The translations under genes and the position numbers were made by a program. Positions 25,381 to 35,169 of a DNA stretch of 64,000 nucleotides are shown in pieces. Every line of letters begins with the position of its first letter. Position 1 is the first letter of the stretch. Location of the stretch: the NCBI RefSeq assembly GCF_036227105.1, contig NZ_CP109434.1, positions 439,001-503,000 of the forward strand, read 5' to 3'. The notes below the pieces were generated by a model, which worked only from the letters and a program-made list of their open reading frames with translations, made no database searches and was not told the origin of the DNA. The stretch is from Amycolatopsis sp. NBC_01488. GTDB taxonomy: Bacteria > Actinomycetota > Actinomycetes > Mycobacteriales > Pseudonocardiaceae.

Positions 25381-25566
25381 ACAAGCCCCTGGAAACACGC
25401 GTGATACCCGTTTCCGCACGCCGGGGTAGGGTGGCGGGGCGCGGTGGGGGCCGCGTCCCGTCCGCGGAAAGGGCCGAGCCCACCCCTGCAGCACCGCACC
25501 ACCAGCTCCGCACCTTCTTTCCTGCCCGGTGCCGGCGGACCACGGGCGACGAGGGAAGGAGGCATC

Positions 25567-26889
25567 ATGGGCACGCTGCCCGCGAAACCCAGCCTGGACC
25601 AGCTCCGCAAGCGTGCGAAGGACCTCGTACGCGCCGAAGGCGTCAAGCTCGCCGAAGCGCAGTTCCGGATCGCCCGCGACCACGGGTTCCCGAGCTGGCC
25701 GAAACTGCAGGCCTACGTCCGGCGCGTCACCGAGCACGGCGAAACCCTGCAGCACCCGTACCACGAGGACGTCGAGTACTACGCCGAACGCGCGCTCGGC
25801 CTGCTCGCCTCGGCCGAAGACGACACGCCCGACGCGAAAGAGCCCTTCGCTCGCTGGGGCCAGCCACTCACCCGCGACGGCGCCCGCGTGGTCGTCGCGA
25901 GAGAACACGGATTCGGCTCCTGGAAAGCACTTCGCGCCCACGTCAAGTCTCTTGTGGACAGTGGCGAGCCCTTCGCCCGCGCGTACCGGGCGGTCGAAGC
26001 GAGGGATCTCGACGGCCTCGGGAAGCTGCTCGACGAGTTCCCCGGGCTCGTCACCGCCCGCGGCACCAACGGCAACGACCTGCTCGGGATGGCCGGCGCG
26101 ACCTGCGACGAGCGGCTCAGCAAGATCCTCCTCGACCGCGGTGCCGACCCGGCGCGCGGCAACGTCCACGGCTGGACTCCCCTGCACCAGGCTGCCTACA
26201 GCAACCTGCCGCGCCTGCTCGACCTCCTGCTGGAGCACGGCGCCCCGGTCGACGTCGCGGCCCGCGGTGACGGCGGCACTCCCCTGGTCGTCGCCCTGTT
26301 CTGGGGCCACCGCGAAGCCGCGGAGAAGCTGGCGGCGCACAGCCGGGCGCCGGGGAACCTGCGCGTCGCGGCCGGGCTCGGCGACACCGGCTTCATCGAC
26401 GAGCTGCTGACCTCGGGCGACCCCGGCGCGCATCGCGGTTTCTACCGCCCCCACAGCGGTTTCCCGGCCTGGCAGCCGACCGGCGACCCCGCCGAAGTCA
26501 AGAACGAAGCCCTTTCCTGGGCCGCGCGCAACGACCGCATCGAAGCACTGGAAACCCTCGTGGCACGAGGGGCCGACGTGAACGCGGACGTCTACCGGGG
26601 CACGGCGCTGACGTGGGCGGCGGCGCAGGGCAAGCTCGCCGCCGTCCGGACGCTGCTGGACCTCGGCGCCGACGTGAACCGTCGGGGCACGTTCGGCGGC
26701 CCGAACCACGGCGAGAGCGTGACCGCCCTGCACTTGGCCGCCCAGTCCGGGCACCTCGACGTCATCCGGACGCTCGTCGACAACGGCGCCGACCTCGGCG
26801 CCCGGGACGGGATCTTCCACAGCACCCCGGAAACGTGGGCCGACGTGTGCGGCCAGCCGACCGCCCGGGACCTGCTCCGATCCCTGTAG
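25567..26889 (+). CDS. Ankyrin-repeat protein
   Basis: The 440-residue protein begins with a helical, charged region (residues 1 to about 140) holding two similar segments, D-H-G-F-P-S-W-P-K-L-Q and E-H-G-F-G-S-W-K-A-L-R. Ankyrin repeats follow from about residue 145 to the end, for example G-W-T-P-L-H-Q-A-A-Y and V-T-A-L-H-L-A-A-Q-S-G-H-L-D-V-I-R-T-L. It should act as a cytoplasmic protein-binding scaffold; no enzyme motif is seen. The ATG at 25567 has AAGGAGG just upstream. The partner is unknown, and the neighbours do not suggest one. Confidence 0.85.
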   Translation: MGTLPAKPSLDQLRKRAKDLVRAEGVKLAEAQFRIARDHGFPSWPKLQAYVRRVTEHGETLQHPYHEDVEYYAERALGLLASAEDDTPDAKEPFARWGQPLTRDGARVVVAREHGFGSWKALRAHVKSLVDSGEPFARAYRAVEARDLDGLGKLLDEFPGLVTARGTNGNDLLGMAGATCDERLSKILLDRGADPARGNVHGWTPLHQAAYSNLPRLLDLLLEHGAPVDVAARGDGGTPLVVALFWGHREAAEKLAAHSRAPGNLRVAAGLGDTGFIDELLTSGDPGAHRGFYRPHSGFPAWQPTGDPAEVKNEALSWAARNDRIEALETLVARGADVNADVYRGTALTWAAAQGKLAAVRTLLDLGADVNRRGTFGGPNHGESVTALHLAAQSGHLDVIRTLVDNGADLGARDGIFHSTPETWADVCGQPTARDLLRSL

Positions 26890-26891
26890 AC

Positions 26892-26941
26892 AAACGGAGT
26901 CTATAGTCCGTATCGTCGAAGACGGACTACAGACTCCGTTT
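26892..26941. promoter_or_regulatory. Large inverted repeat upstream of the SnoaL-like gene
   Basis: A 20-bp inverted repeat with one mismatch (26892-26911 with 26922-26941) and a 10-base spacer lies 18 bases upstream of the next start codon. Each arm is itself a partial palindrome of the form ACGGA-N8-TCCGT. This suggests paired operator sites for a TetR-like regulator; a terminator for the ankyrin gene is the alternative. Confidence 0.55.
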
Positions 26942-26959
26942 TGCTCACTGGGAGGATTC

Positions 26960-27841
26960 ATGACCACACCCCGCGACGTGTTCGCCGCGCTGTCCGACGG
27001 CATCAGCGAAGGACGGTTCGGCGACCTTTCCGCGCTCTACGCCGAAGACACCGTCGTCGAGCACCCCCAGGCCGTGCCGCGGCCGGGGCGCATCACCGGC
27101 CGCGTCGCGGTCCACGAGCGGTTCACCGGCGCCCTCGCGGCCGCGGTCAGGCTCAAGCGCAAGAACGTCGTCGTCCACGAGACGACGGACCCCGAGGTGA
27201 TCGTCGCCGAATACGACTACGACGCCGAGTCCGTCGAAACCGGCAAGACCACGCCGACGGCCAACATCCAGGTGCTGCGCGTCCGCGACGGCCTGATCGT
27301 CCATTCCCGCGACTACCACGACTACCTGCGCCTCGCCGCGATCCGCGACGGCGTCGACCAGCTCGCCGCGGCTTACGAGCAAGCGCCGCCGCGCGAGTTG
27401 TCACCGATCGGACCACGGACGTCGAGCGACCCGAAGAGCCGGCGTGGGGTGTTCGAGCGGCTCGTCTACGGCGTCTCCGACAAGCGCGGCGAGGAGCTGG
27501 CGGAGCTGTACGCCGAGGAAACGCACGTCACGCACCCGTTCCAGCCGGGGTCGGCCGTCGTCCGGACGCGCGAGGAGCTGCGGGCGCACTTCAAGCAGGC
27601 CGCGGGCTTGGGCGTCGACCTCGAGGCGACCGACCTGGTCACCTACGAGGGCACCGATCCCGAGGTGCTGATCGCCGAGTTCGCCTACCAGGGCGAGTAC
27701 GGCGGCCGCCCGGTCCGCATCGCGAACATCTTCGCGATGCGGATCCGCGACGGCCTCGTCGTCGAGTCCCGGGACTACGGCGACCACCTCGGCATCGCCG
27801 GCGACACCGGGAAGATCCCGGAGCTGGCGGCGAAGCTTTAG
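26960..27841 (+). CDS. Tandem SnoaL/NTF2-like domain protein
   Basis: The 293-residue protein contains two related NTF2/SnoaL-like cone-fold domains (about residues 1-130 and 150-293). Each has an L-Y-A-E-(D/E)-T motif after the first helices and ends with V-R-D-G-L-I-V-H-S-R-D-Y or I-R-D-G-L-V-V-E-S-R-D-Y. Such domains bind small hydrophobic ligands or act as isomerases or cyclases; catalytic identity cannot be assigned. The ATG at 26960 follows GGGAGGA. It looks like an internal duplication with divergence. The inverted repeat just upstream probably controls it. Its stop overlaps the convergent DUF397 gene by 4 bases. Confidence 0.82.
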   Translation: MTTPRDVFAALSDGISEGRFGDLSALYAEDTVVEHPQAVPRPGRITGRVAVHERFTGALAAAVRLKRKNVVVHETTDPEVIVAEYDYDAESVETGKTTPTANIQVLRVRDGLIVHSRDYHDYLRLAAIRDGVDQLAAAYEQAPPRELSPIGPRTSSDPKSRRGVFERLVYGVSDKRGEELAELYAEETHVTHPFQPGSAVVRTREELRAHFKQAAGLGVDLEATDLVTYEGTDPEVLIAEFAYQGEYGGRPVRIANIFAMRIRDGLVVESRDYGDHLGIAGDTGKIPELAAKL

Positions 27842-28116
27842 GCCTCGGCGAGGTCCTCGGGCAGGTCGAACTCGCCGTCGCGGACGCCCTTGACGAACGC
27901 GTCCCACTCGGACGGCGTGAAGACCAGGATCACGCCGTCCGGCTTCGACGACTGCCGCATCGCGGTGTAGGTGACGCCGTCGGTGTGCTCGATGAAGGCG
28001 TACTCGACGCAGTCGTCGAGCGTGACGCCCTCCGGCTCGGCCCGGATCCACTCGGCCTTCGTAAAGTCGAGGTGGTGCCGGATGTGCGCCTTGTCGTCGA
28101 CCGGCTGCTCACTCAT
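27838..28116 (-). CDS. DUF397 protein
   Basis: This 92-residue protein has the DUF397 core typical of actinobacteria: a Trp-containing first strand (F-T-K-A-E-W-I-R-A), C-V-E-Y-A near the middle and a final F-T-P-S-E-W-D-A-F. DUF397 genes usually sit beside an XRE-type regulator or an ATP-binding anti-sigma-like gene, but neither is present here, so it is an orphan. The ATG at 28116 gives MSEQPVDDKA; a longer open frame upstream is not supported. Confidence 0.85.
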   Translation of the reverse strand: MSEQPVDDKAHIRHHLDFTKAEWIRAEPEGVTLDDCVEYAFIEHTDGVTYTAMRQSSKPDGVILVFTPSEWDAFVKGVRDGEFDLPEDLAEA

Positions 28117-28150
28117 GCCGCAAGCGTAGCGAAACGACCACCGAACGCAC

Positions 28151-28183
28151 TGAAGGGGACGCCCGGAGCGGGCGTCCCCTTCA
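28151..28183 (-). terminator. Terminator downstream of ilvC
   Basis: A perfect 14-bp GC-rich stem (28151-28164 with 28170-28183) sits 20 bases beyond the ilvC stop. Confidence 0.8.
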
Positions 28184-28202
28184 GCGTCTTGCGAGAAAAG
28201 AC

Positions 28203-29252
<1,050 letters not shown>

Positions 29253-29759
29253 TCAACGGGGCGAAGTCGCGGTGATGGAACGGGCGCCACGCCCGACTGC
29301 GACCATGCCGGACTGCACCAGCTCGCGGATGCCATACGGCTCCAGCATCCGCAGCAGCGCACCGATCTTGTCCGACGTCCCGGTCGCCTCGACGGTGAGC
29401 GCCTCCGGGGACACGTCCACCACCTTCGCACGGAAGAGCTGGACGGTTTCGAGGACCTGGCTGCGCACGGTGTTGTCGGCGCGCACCTTCACCAGCAGCA
29501 GTTCGCGCTGCACGGCGGTCGACTGCTCCAGCTCGACGATCTTGATCACGTTGACCAGCTTGTTGAGCTGCTTCGTCACCTGTTCGAGCGGTAGCTCTTC
29601 CACGGCGACCACGATCGTCATGCGGGACACCTCGGGGTTCTCCGTGGGCCCGACGGCGAGGGACTCGATGTTGAACCCGCGGCGGGAGAACAGGCCCGAG
29701 ACGCGCGCGAGCACACCGGGCTTGTTCTCGACCAGGACACTCAGCGTGTGGACGCTCAT
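29253..29759 (-). CDS. ilvN: Acetolactate synthase small subunit
   Basis: IlvN (168 residues) is the regulatory subunit of acetohydroxyacid synthase and confers valine feedback inhibition. The N-terminal ACT domain begins T-L-S-V-L-V-E-N-K-P-G-V-L-A-R-V and the C-terminal half has the conserved L-L-L-V-K-V-R-A and E-A-T-G-T-S-D-K-I pattern. The ATG at 29759 lies directly after the ilvB stop (29761-29763), so translation is coupled. A longer frame extending into ilvB is rejected. Confidence 0.97.
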   Translation of the reverse strand: MSVHTLSVLVENKPGVLARVSGLFSRRGFNIESLAVGPTENPEVSRMTIVVAVEELPLEQVTKQLNKLVNVIKIVELEQSTAVQRELLLVKVRADNTVRSQVLETVQLFRAKVVDVSPEALTVEATGTSDKIGALLRMLEPYGIRELVQSGMVAVGRGARSITATSPR

Positions 29760-29760
29760 C

Positions 29761-31659
29761 TCAGCGCTCACCTTCCCCGGCGGCATGGGCGGCTGTGTCT
29801 TCCTTGACCGTCTCGACCGAAACCTCGTCGTCGTCGAACAGCGGCCGGATGCCCCGGACCGCCATGATCTCGTCGTTGCCGGTGCCGGCCGCGACCATCG
29901 GCCACACCTGGGCATCCTTCCCCACGACGAAGTCGATCACGACGGGGCGGTCGTTGATCTCCATCGCGCGGCGGATGGTGGCGTCGACGTCTTCGCGCGT
30001 CTCGCACCGCAGCCCGGCACAGCCCAGCGCCTCGGCCAGCAGCACGAAGTCCGGGATGCGGTGCTTGTGCGTGCCGAGGTCGGTGTTGGAGTACCGCTCC
30101 GAATAGAAGAGGTTCTGCCACTGCCGGACCATGCCCAGGTTGCCGTTGTTGATCACGGCGACCTTGATCGGCGCGCCTTCGATGGCGCAGGTGGCCAGCT
30201 CCTGGTTGGTCATCTGGAAGCAGCCGTCGCCGTCGATCGCCCACACCGGGGTGTCCGGGACGCCGAACTGCGCACCCATCGCGGCGGGCACCGCGTAGCC
30301 CATGGTGCCGAGACCGCCGGAGTTGATCCAGGTGCGCGGGTGCTCGTACTTGACGAACTGCGCGGCCCACATCTGGTGCTGCCCGACGCCGGCGGCGTAC
30401 ACCGCGTCCGGGCCGACCAGCTGGCCGATCCGCTCGATGACGTACTGCGGCGACAGCGAACCGTCGTCGGGCCACTCGTAGCCGGCCGGGTAGGTCTTGC
30501 GCCAGTCATCGGCCTGCGTCCACCAGTCGGTGAGGTCGGGCTGGCCACCGTGCTCGAACTCCGTCGTCACCGCGGCGATCAGCTCGCCGATGATCTCCTT
30601 GCAGTCGCCCACGATCGGCACGTCGGCCTTGCGGTTCTTGGAGATCTCGGCCGGGTCGATGTCGGCGTGCACGATCGCGGCGTCCGGCGCGAAGGACGAC
30701 AGCTGGCCGGTGACGCGGTCGTCGAACCGGGCGCCGAGCGCGATCAGGAGGTCGGCGCGCTGCATCGCGGCGACGGCGGCGACCGAGCCGTGCATGCCCG
30801 GCATGCCGAGGTGCTGCGGGTGCGAGTCGGGGAACGCGCCGCGCGCCATCAGCGTGGTGACGACGGGGATGTTCGTCAGCTCGGCGAGCTGCTTCAGCTG
30901 CTCGTGCGCGTCCGCCTTGATGACGCCGCCGCCGACGTAGAGCACCGGGCGGCGCGACTTCGCGATGAGCTTCGCGGCTTCGCGGACCTGCTTGCCGTGC
31001 GGGCGCAGCGTGGGGCGATAGCCCGGCAGGCGCAGCTCGGTCGGCCAGGAGAACGAGGTCATCTCCTGCAGCACGTCCTTGGGGATGTCCACCAGCACCG
31101 GGCCGGGTCGGCCCGTGGACGCCAGGTGGAACGCCTCGGCGATGGTCCGCGGGATGTCCGCGGGGTCCGTGACGAGGAAGTTGTGCTTGGTGATCGGCAT
31201 GGTGATGCCGCAGATGTCGGCTTCCTGGAACGCGTCGGTGCCGATCAGCGCCCGGCTCTGCTGCCCGGTGATGGCCACGACCGGGACGGAGTCCATGTTC
31301 GCGTCGGCCAGCGGGGTGACCAGGTTGGTCGCGCCCGGGCCCGACGTCGCCATGCAGACGCCGACCTTGCCGGTGGCCTGCGCGTAGCCGGTGGCGGCGT
31401 GCCCCGCGCCCTGCTCGTGACGGACCAGGATGTGGCGGACCTTCGTCGAGTCCAGCAGCGGGTCGTAGGCGGGCAGGATGGTGCCGCCCGGAATGCCGAA
31501 GACCACCTCGGCGCCGACCGCCTCGAGCGAGCGCACGAGCGACTGGGCGCCGGTGACGCGCACCGGGGTTCCCGCCGGTGGCGCCGGCTTCGGACGTGCT
31601 CCGGGCGTTCCGGGCGTCGGCCCGGGTTTCGCGTCGCTGCGCGACGTGGCACTGGTCAT
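29761..31659 (-). CDS. ilvB: Acetolactate synthase large subunit
   Basis: IlvB is the catalytic ThDP-dependent subunit that makes acetolactate and acetohydroxybutyrate. The 632-residue protein shows the catalytic Glu region [10 protein letters not shown] near residue 95, the FAD/central domain, and the ThDP motif G-D-G-C-F-Q-M-T followed by N-N-G-N-L-G-M-V. The first 35 residues are a Pro/Thr-rich extension common in actinobacteria. The ATG at 31659 is preceded by GAGGC; the 28 codons upstream are not supported. It is preceded by an attenuator leader. Confidence 0.96.
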   Translation of the reverse strand: MTSATSRSDAKPGPTPGTPGARPKPAPPAGTPVRVTGAQSLVRSLEAVGAEVVFGIPGGTILPAYDPLLDSTKVRHILVRHEQGAGHAATGYAQATGKVGVCMATSGPGATNLVTPLADANMDSVPVVAITGQQSRALIGTDAFQEADICGITMPITKHNFLVTDPADIPRTIAEAFHLASTGRPGPVLVDIPKDVLQEMTSFSWPTELRLPGYRPTLRPHGKQVREAAKLIAKSRRPVLYVGGGVIKADAHEQLKQLAELTNIPVVTTLMARGAFPDSHPQHLGMPGMHGSVAAVAAMQRADLLIALGARFDDRVTGQLSSFAPDAAIVHADIDPAEISKNRKADVPIVGDCKEIIGELIAAVTTEFEHGGQPDLTDWWTQADDWRKTYPAGYEWPDDGSLSPQYVIERIGQLVGPDAVYAAGVGQHQMWAAQFVKYEHPRTWINSGGLGTMGYAVPAAMGAQFGVPDTPVWAIDGDGCFQMTNQELATCAIEGAPIKVAVINNGNLGMVRQWQNLFYSERYSNTDLGTHKHRIPDFVLLAEALGCAGLRCETREDVDATIRRAMEINDRPVVIDFVVGKDAQVWPMVAAGTGNDEIMAVRGIRPLFDDDEVSVETVKEDTAAHAAGEGER

Positions 31660-31741
31660 CGGTTCTGCCTCGTGGGTCTCGGTGTCACTCGTTCGGGTCG
31701 GTTTTGTGCGGTGGGGCGGGGAATCTCTTCCCGTGGGCAAC

Positions 31742-31778
31742 AAAAAACCCTCGCCGACCGTAAGGTCGCACGAGGGTT
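31742..31778 (-). terminator. Attenuator terminator of ilvB-ilvN-ilvC
   Basis: On the minus strand AACCCTCG (31778-31771) pairs with CGAGGGTT (31753-31746), with an inner CGACC/GGTCG stem, and is followed by a U-tract. It sits between the leader peptide and ilvB. Confidence 0.85.
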
Positions 31779-31779
31779 C

Positions 31780-31822
31780 GCGCGTCGACGCAGCGGAAAG
31801 TCTTCCCTAAGCGTCGACGCGC
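31780..31822 (-). promoter_or_regulatory. Leader pause hairpin of the ilvB attenuator
   Basis: A 12-bp perfect stem (31822-31811 with 31791-31780 on the minus strand, core GCGTCGACGC) overlaps the last codons of the leader peptide and directly precedes the terminator. The architecture parallels the cimA leader at 15537-15575. Confidence 0.6.
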
Positions 31823-31854
31823 TTGGGAAGTACGAGGCCGGTCAGCGGTGTCAC
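31807..31854 (-). CDS. Leu/Val leader peptide of ilvB
   Basis: A GTG-initiated frame of 15 codons reads M-T-P-L-T-G-L-V-L-P-K-R-V-D-A and stops with TAG. It contains three Leu and two Val codons, with L-V-L in a row, like ilvB leaders of Corynebacterium and Streptomyces. No ribosome site precedes the GTG, and the promoter-like elements place the transcript start at about the GTG, suggesting a leaderless leader mRNA (inference). Confidence 0.75.
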   Translation of the reverse strand: MTPLTGLVLPKRVDA

Positions 31855-31861
31855 GACGCTG

Positions 31862-31891
31862 ACGCTAGTCCGAAGGTCTCTCAGGTGTCAA
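31862..31891 (-). promoter_or_regulatory. Promoter of the ilvB leader
   Basis: On the minus strand a consensus -35 TTGACA (31891-31886) and a -10-like TAGCGT (31867-31862) are 18 bases apart. Transcription should begin about 7 bases further, at the leader GTG (31854). Confidence 0.65.
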
Positions 31892-31983
31892 CTCTGCGGG
31901 ACGACGTGTCCGCATCGTGGGCACGCGGCACACCCGCGCGACCCGGGTCCGGGCCGGTCCGGGCCGCGGTGCACCATTTCCGG

Positions 31984-32433
31984 GTGGCCGAAAAAGAGCA
32001 GGACGAAGGCCGGAAGGCCGTCTTCCGGATCCCCCGCACGTCGTTCATGGCGATCGCACTCCTGACGGTCTGCGTGACGCCGATCGCCCTCGGCGAGATC
32101 CCGTACCTGCAGTGGCTCTACCTCTTCCCGATCGGCCTCGCGGTGTTCGTGATCCGGACCCGCACGATCGCGACGCGCGAAGGCCTCGCGACCCGCACGA
32201 TGTTCGGCCACCGGGACGTCCCGTGGTCGGCGTTGAAGGGGCTGGCGATCACCAAGAAGTCGCGCGTGCAGGCGGTGCTCAAGGACGACACGAAGGTGCC
32301 GCTGCCGACCGTCCGCACTCGGCACCTGCCGGTGCTTTCGCTGGTCAGCGAAGGTCTCGTCGCCGATCCGAGCGGCCTTCTGGACGCCGAGGACATCAAG
32401 CCCGCCGAGACCGAGGCGTCGCCCGGCGAATAG
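31984..32433 (+). CDS. PH-domain membrane protein, Cfp6-like
   Basis: The product (149 residues) has two adjacent hydrophobic helices (about residues 22-60, around F-M-A-I-A-L-L-T-V-C-V and W-L-Y-L-F-P-I-G-L-A) followed by a small bacterial PH-like domain with L-A-T-R-T-M-F-G-H-R-D-V-P-W-S-A-L-K-G-L. It matches in position and layout the mycobacterial Cfp6 (Rv3004), which also sits divergent from ilvB. Function is unknown. GTG at 31984 or 31969 are both possible starts; neither has a strong ribosome site. Confidence 0.75.
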   Translation: MAEKEQDEGRKAVFRIPRTSFMAIALLTVCVTPIALGEIPYLQWLYLFPIGLAVFVIRTRTIATREGLATRTMFGHRDVPWSALKGLAITKKSRVQAVLKDDTKVPLPTVRTRHLPVLSLVSEGLVADPSGLLDAEDIKPAETEASPGE

Positions 32434-32525
32434 GCCCGCTGCCCGGCGCGCTAAATTGGTAGGACCAGTTTCGCCGGAGTGTCCCGGACCTCCGCCTGGC
32501 CCACCATCCGACCTGGGAGTTCGCC

Positions 32526-34370
32526 GTGCCGCCTCTCCGTTCCCGGACCACCACCCACGGCCGCAACGCGGCGGGCGCGCGCTCGCTCTGGCGCGCCACC
32601 GGCATGACCGACAGCGACTTCGGCAAGCCGATCGTGGCGATCGCCAACTCCTACACCCAGTTCGTGCCCGGCCACGTGCACCTCAAGGACCTCGGCGAGA
32701 TCGTCGCCGGCGCGGTGAAGGAAGCGGGCGGCGTCGCGCGCGAGTTCCACACGATCGCCGTCGACGACGGCATCGCCATGGGTCACTCCGGCATGCTCTA
32801 CTCGCTGCCCTCGCGCGAGATCATCGCCGACTCGGTCGAGTACATGGTCAACGCGCACCAGGCCGACGCACTGGTGTGCATCTCCAACTGCGACAAGATC
32901 ACCCCGGGCATGCTGAACGCCGCGATGCGGCTCAACATCCCGGTGGTGTTCGTCTCCGGCGGCCCGATGGAGGCCGGCAAGGCCGTCGTCGTGGGCGGCG
33001 TCGCGCAGGCCCCGACCGACCTGATCACCGCGATCGCGGCGTCGGCGAGCCCCGAGGTCGACGAGGACGGTCTCTCGATCGTCGAGCGCTCGGCGTGCCC
33101 GACCTGCGGGTCGTGCTCCGGCATGTTCACGGCGAACTCGATGAACTGCCTCACCGAGGCGCTCGGTTTGTCGCTTCCCGGCAACGGTTCGACGCTGGCG
33201 ACGCACGCGGCGCGTCGCGCGCTGTTCGAGGAGGCCGGACGCACGGTCGTCGAGCTGTGCCGCCGCTGGTACGAAAACGACGACGACTCGGTCCTGCCGC
33301 GCTCGATCGCGTCGAAGGCGGCGTTCGAGAACGCGATGGCCCTCGACATGGCGATGGGCGGCTCGACGAACACCGTGCTGCACATCCTCGCCGCCGCCCA
33401 GGAGGGCGAGGTCGACTTCACGATCGCCGACATCGACGCGATCGGCCGCCGCGTGCCGTGCTTGTCGAAGGTGGCACCGAACTCGGACTACCACATGGAG
33501 GACGTCCACCGCGCGGGCGGAATCCCGGCGATCCTGGGCGAGCTGTACCGCGGCGGGCTGCTGAACACCGACGTCCGGTCGGTCCACTCCGACGACCTCG
33601 ACTCGTGGCTTTCCGCTTGGGACATCCGGGCTTCGTCGCCCTCTGCTGTTGCGCTTGAGCTGTTCCACGCGGCGCCAGGCGGGGTTCGCACGACGGAAGC
33701 GTTCTCGACGGAGAACCGCTGGTCATCCCTGGACACGGACGCGGCGGGCGGCTGCATCCGCGACGTCGAGCACGCGTACACGAAGGACGGCGGCCTGGCG
33801 ATCCTGCGCGGCAACCTCGCCGAAAACGGCGCGGTGATCAAGGCCGCGGGCATCGACGAGGACCTGTGGCACTTCGAGGGCCCGGCGCGGGTGCTGGAGA
33901 GCCAGGAGGAGGCCGTGTCGGCGATCCTGAAGAAGGAGATCCAGCCGGGCGAGGTGCTGGTGATCCGCTACGAGGGTCCGGCGGGCGGCCCGGGCATGCA
34001 GGAGATGCTGCACCCGACGGCGTTCCTCAAGGGCTCCGGCCTGGGCAAGAAGTGCGCCCTGATCACCGACGGCCGCTTTTCGGGCGGCTCGTCGGGCATC
34101 TCGGTGGGCCACATCTCCCCGGAGGCGGCGGCGGGCGGCCTGATCGGCCTGGTGGAGAACGGCGACCGCATCCTGCTGGACATCCACGAGCGCCGGCTGG
34201 AACTGCTGGTGGACGCGGAGATCCTGGCCGAGCGCCGGTCGAAGATGGAGACGTCGGAGCGGCCGTGGCAGCCGAAGGAGCGCCAGCGCCCGGTGACGGC
34301 GGCGCTGCGGGCGTACGCCCGGATGGCGACGTCGGCGGACACGGGCGCGGTCCGCGACGTGAACAAGTAA
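32526..34370 (+). CDS. ilvD: Dihydroxyacid dehydratase
   Basis: IlvD dehydrates dihydroxy acids to 2-oxo acids, the shared third step of branched-chain amino acid synthesis. The 614-residue protein has the Fe-S cysteines in [10 protein letters not shown] (about residue 120) and [13 protein letters not shown] (about 193), and the C-terminal G-R-F-S-G-G-S-S-G motif. The length suits the 4Fe-4S IlvD subfamily. The GTG at 32526 follows GGGAG. It is transcribed away from the ilvBNC operon, just after the Cfp6-like gene. Confidence 0.97.
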   Translation: MPPLRSRTTTHGRNAAGARSLWRATGMTDSDFGKPIVAIANSYTQFVPGHVHLKDLGEIVAGAVKEAGGVAREFHTIAVDDGIAMGHSGMLYSLPSREIIADSVEYMVNAHQADALVCISNCDKITPGMLNAAMRLNIPVVFVSGGPMEAGKAVVVGGVAQAPTDLITAIAASASPEVDEDGLSIVERSACPTCGSCSGMFTANSMNCLTEALGLSLPGNGSTLATHAARRALFEEAGRTVVELCRRWYENDDDSVLPRSIASKAAFENAMALDMAMGGSTNTVLHILAAAQEGEVDFTIADIDAIGRRVPCLSKVAPNSDYHMEDVHRAGGIPAILGELYRGGLLNTDVRSVHSDDLDSWLSAWDIRASSPSAVALELFHAAPGGVRTTEAFSTENRWSSLDTDAAGGCIRDVEHAYTKDGGLAILRGNLAENGAVIKAAGIDEDLWHFEGPARVLESQEEAVSAILKKEIQPGEVLVIRYEGPAGGPGMQEMLHPTAFLKGSGLGKKCALITDGRFSGGSSGISVGHISPEAAAGGLIGLVENGDRILLDIHERRLELLVDAEILAERRSKMETSERPWQPKERQRPVTAALRAYARMATSADTGAVRDVNK

Positions 34371-34387
34371 GTCCTGATCAAGCCGCG

Positions 34388-34415
34388 AAGGCCGTCCCGC
34401 TTCCGGGGCGGCCTT
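34388..34415 (+). terminator. Terminator downstream of ilvD
   Basis: A 12-bp stem with one wobble (34388-34399 with 34404-34415) and a 4-base loop lies 18 bases beyond the ilvD stop. The following 130 bases hold only short GTTGTCCCC repeats. Confidence 0.75.
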
Positions 34416-34548
34416 TCGGCTTTTCGGGGCCCAGCCGTGAGGGGGGGCCCCCGATTTCAACGCTACCGGGGGCCACCGACAATTCCCCGACCCGGCACCG
34501 GAGTTGTCCCCAACCCCCGGCCCACACCGCCGAGTTGTCCCCAGGCCG

Positions 34549-35124
34549 CTACCTCGTCAAAACGATGACCACGACGGCCGCCGCGGCGGCCAGCAGCAGC
34601 GAAACCAGCCCCAGCGGCAATGGCCGCTTCCGCCAAGGCGTGTTCCGCTCCAGCGAAATCGGCCCGGCCCCGGTGAACAGCAGCCCCAGCGAGACGGCCC
34701 CCAGCAGCAGCTCGAGCTCGAAGCCCTGCCCCTGCCCTTCGAAGAACCCGCCGTGGAACTTCGCGTACACGGCGTTCGCCGCCACGCCGAGCAGGCCCGC
34801 CGCGGCCAGCGGCGTGAACAGCCCGACGACCACCAGCACGCCGCCGCCCAGCTCGGTGACGCCGGTGATCCACGACAGCAGCGTCGTCTGCTTGTGGTAG
34901 CCGAACGTCTCCAGCATCCGCGCGAACCCGCTGATGCCCGGCCCGCCGAACAGGCCGAACAGGTGCTGCAGGCCGTGGGCGCCCATGGTCGCGCCGAGCG
35001 CCAGCCGCAGGACCAGCAGGCCGAGCCCGAGCCCGCCCTGGCGCGGGGTGTCGTCCGCCCCGTCGTCCTCGACGCCCGACAGGAGGCTGGTGGGCTGCTG
35101 CGAAAAGTCGTCTCCACTGCTCAC
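34549..35124 (-). CDS. DoxX-family membrane protein
   Basis: The 191-residue protein has four hydrophobic helices in its C-terminal three quarters, with the DoxX features R-L-A-L-G-A-T-M-G-A-H-G-L-Q-H-L-F and a helix pair containing L-S-W-I-T-G-V-T-E-L-G-G-G. The corresponding M. tuberculosis gene, Rv3005c, is a DoxX protein linked to redox protection at the membrane (SodA/SseA complex). The N-terminal 40 residues are hydrophilic. GTG 35124 is my choice; GTG 35148 is possible, and neither has a ribosome site, so the mRNA may be leaderless. Confidence 0.85.
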   Translation of the reverse strand: MSSGDDFSQQPTSLLSGVEDDGADDTPRQGGLGLGLLVLRLALGATMGAHGLQHLFGLFGGPGISGFARMLETFGYHKQTTLLSWITGVTELGGGVLVVVGLFTPLAAAGLLGVAANAVYAKFHGGFFEGQGQGFELELLLGAVSLGLLFTGAGPISLERNTPWRKRPLPLGLVSLLLAAAAAVVVIVLTR

Positions 35125-35169
35125 GCGCGAAGGGTAGGGGATCCGCACGGGCGTGGCGAGCCGCCGCGC

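Noticed and set aside
34420..34548. A repeat family of GTTGTCCCC after ilvD
   Set aside because: Only two or three short imperfect copies are present, too few to call.
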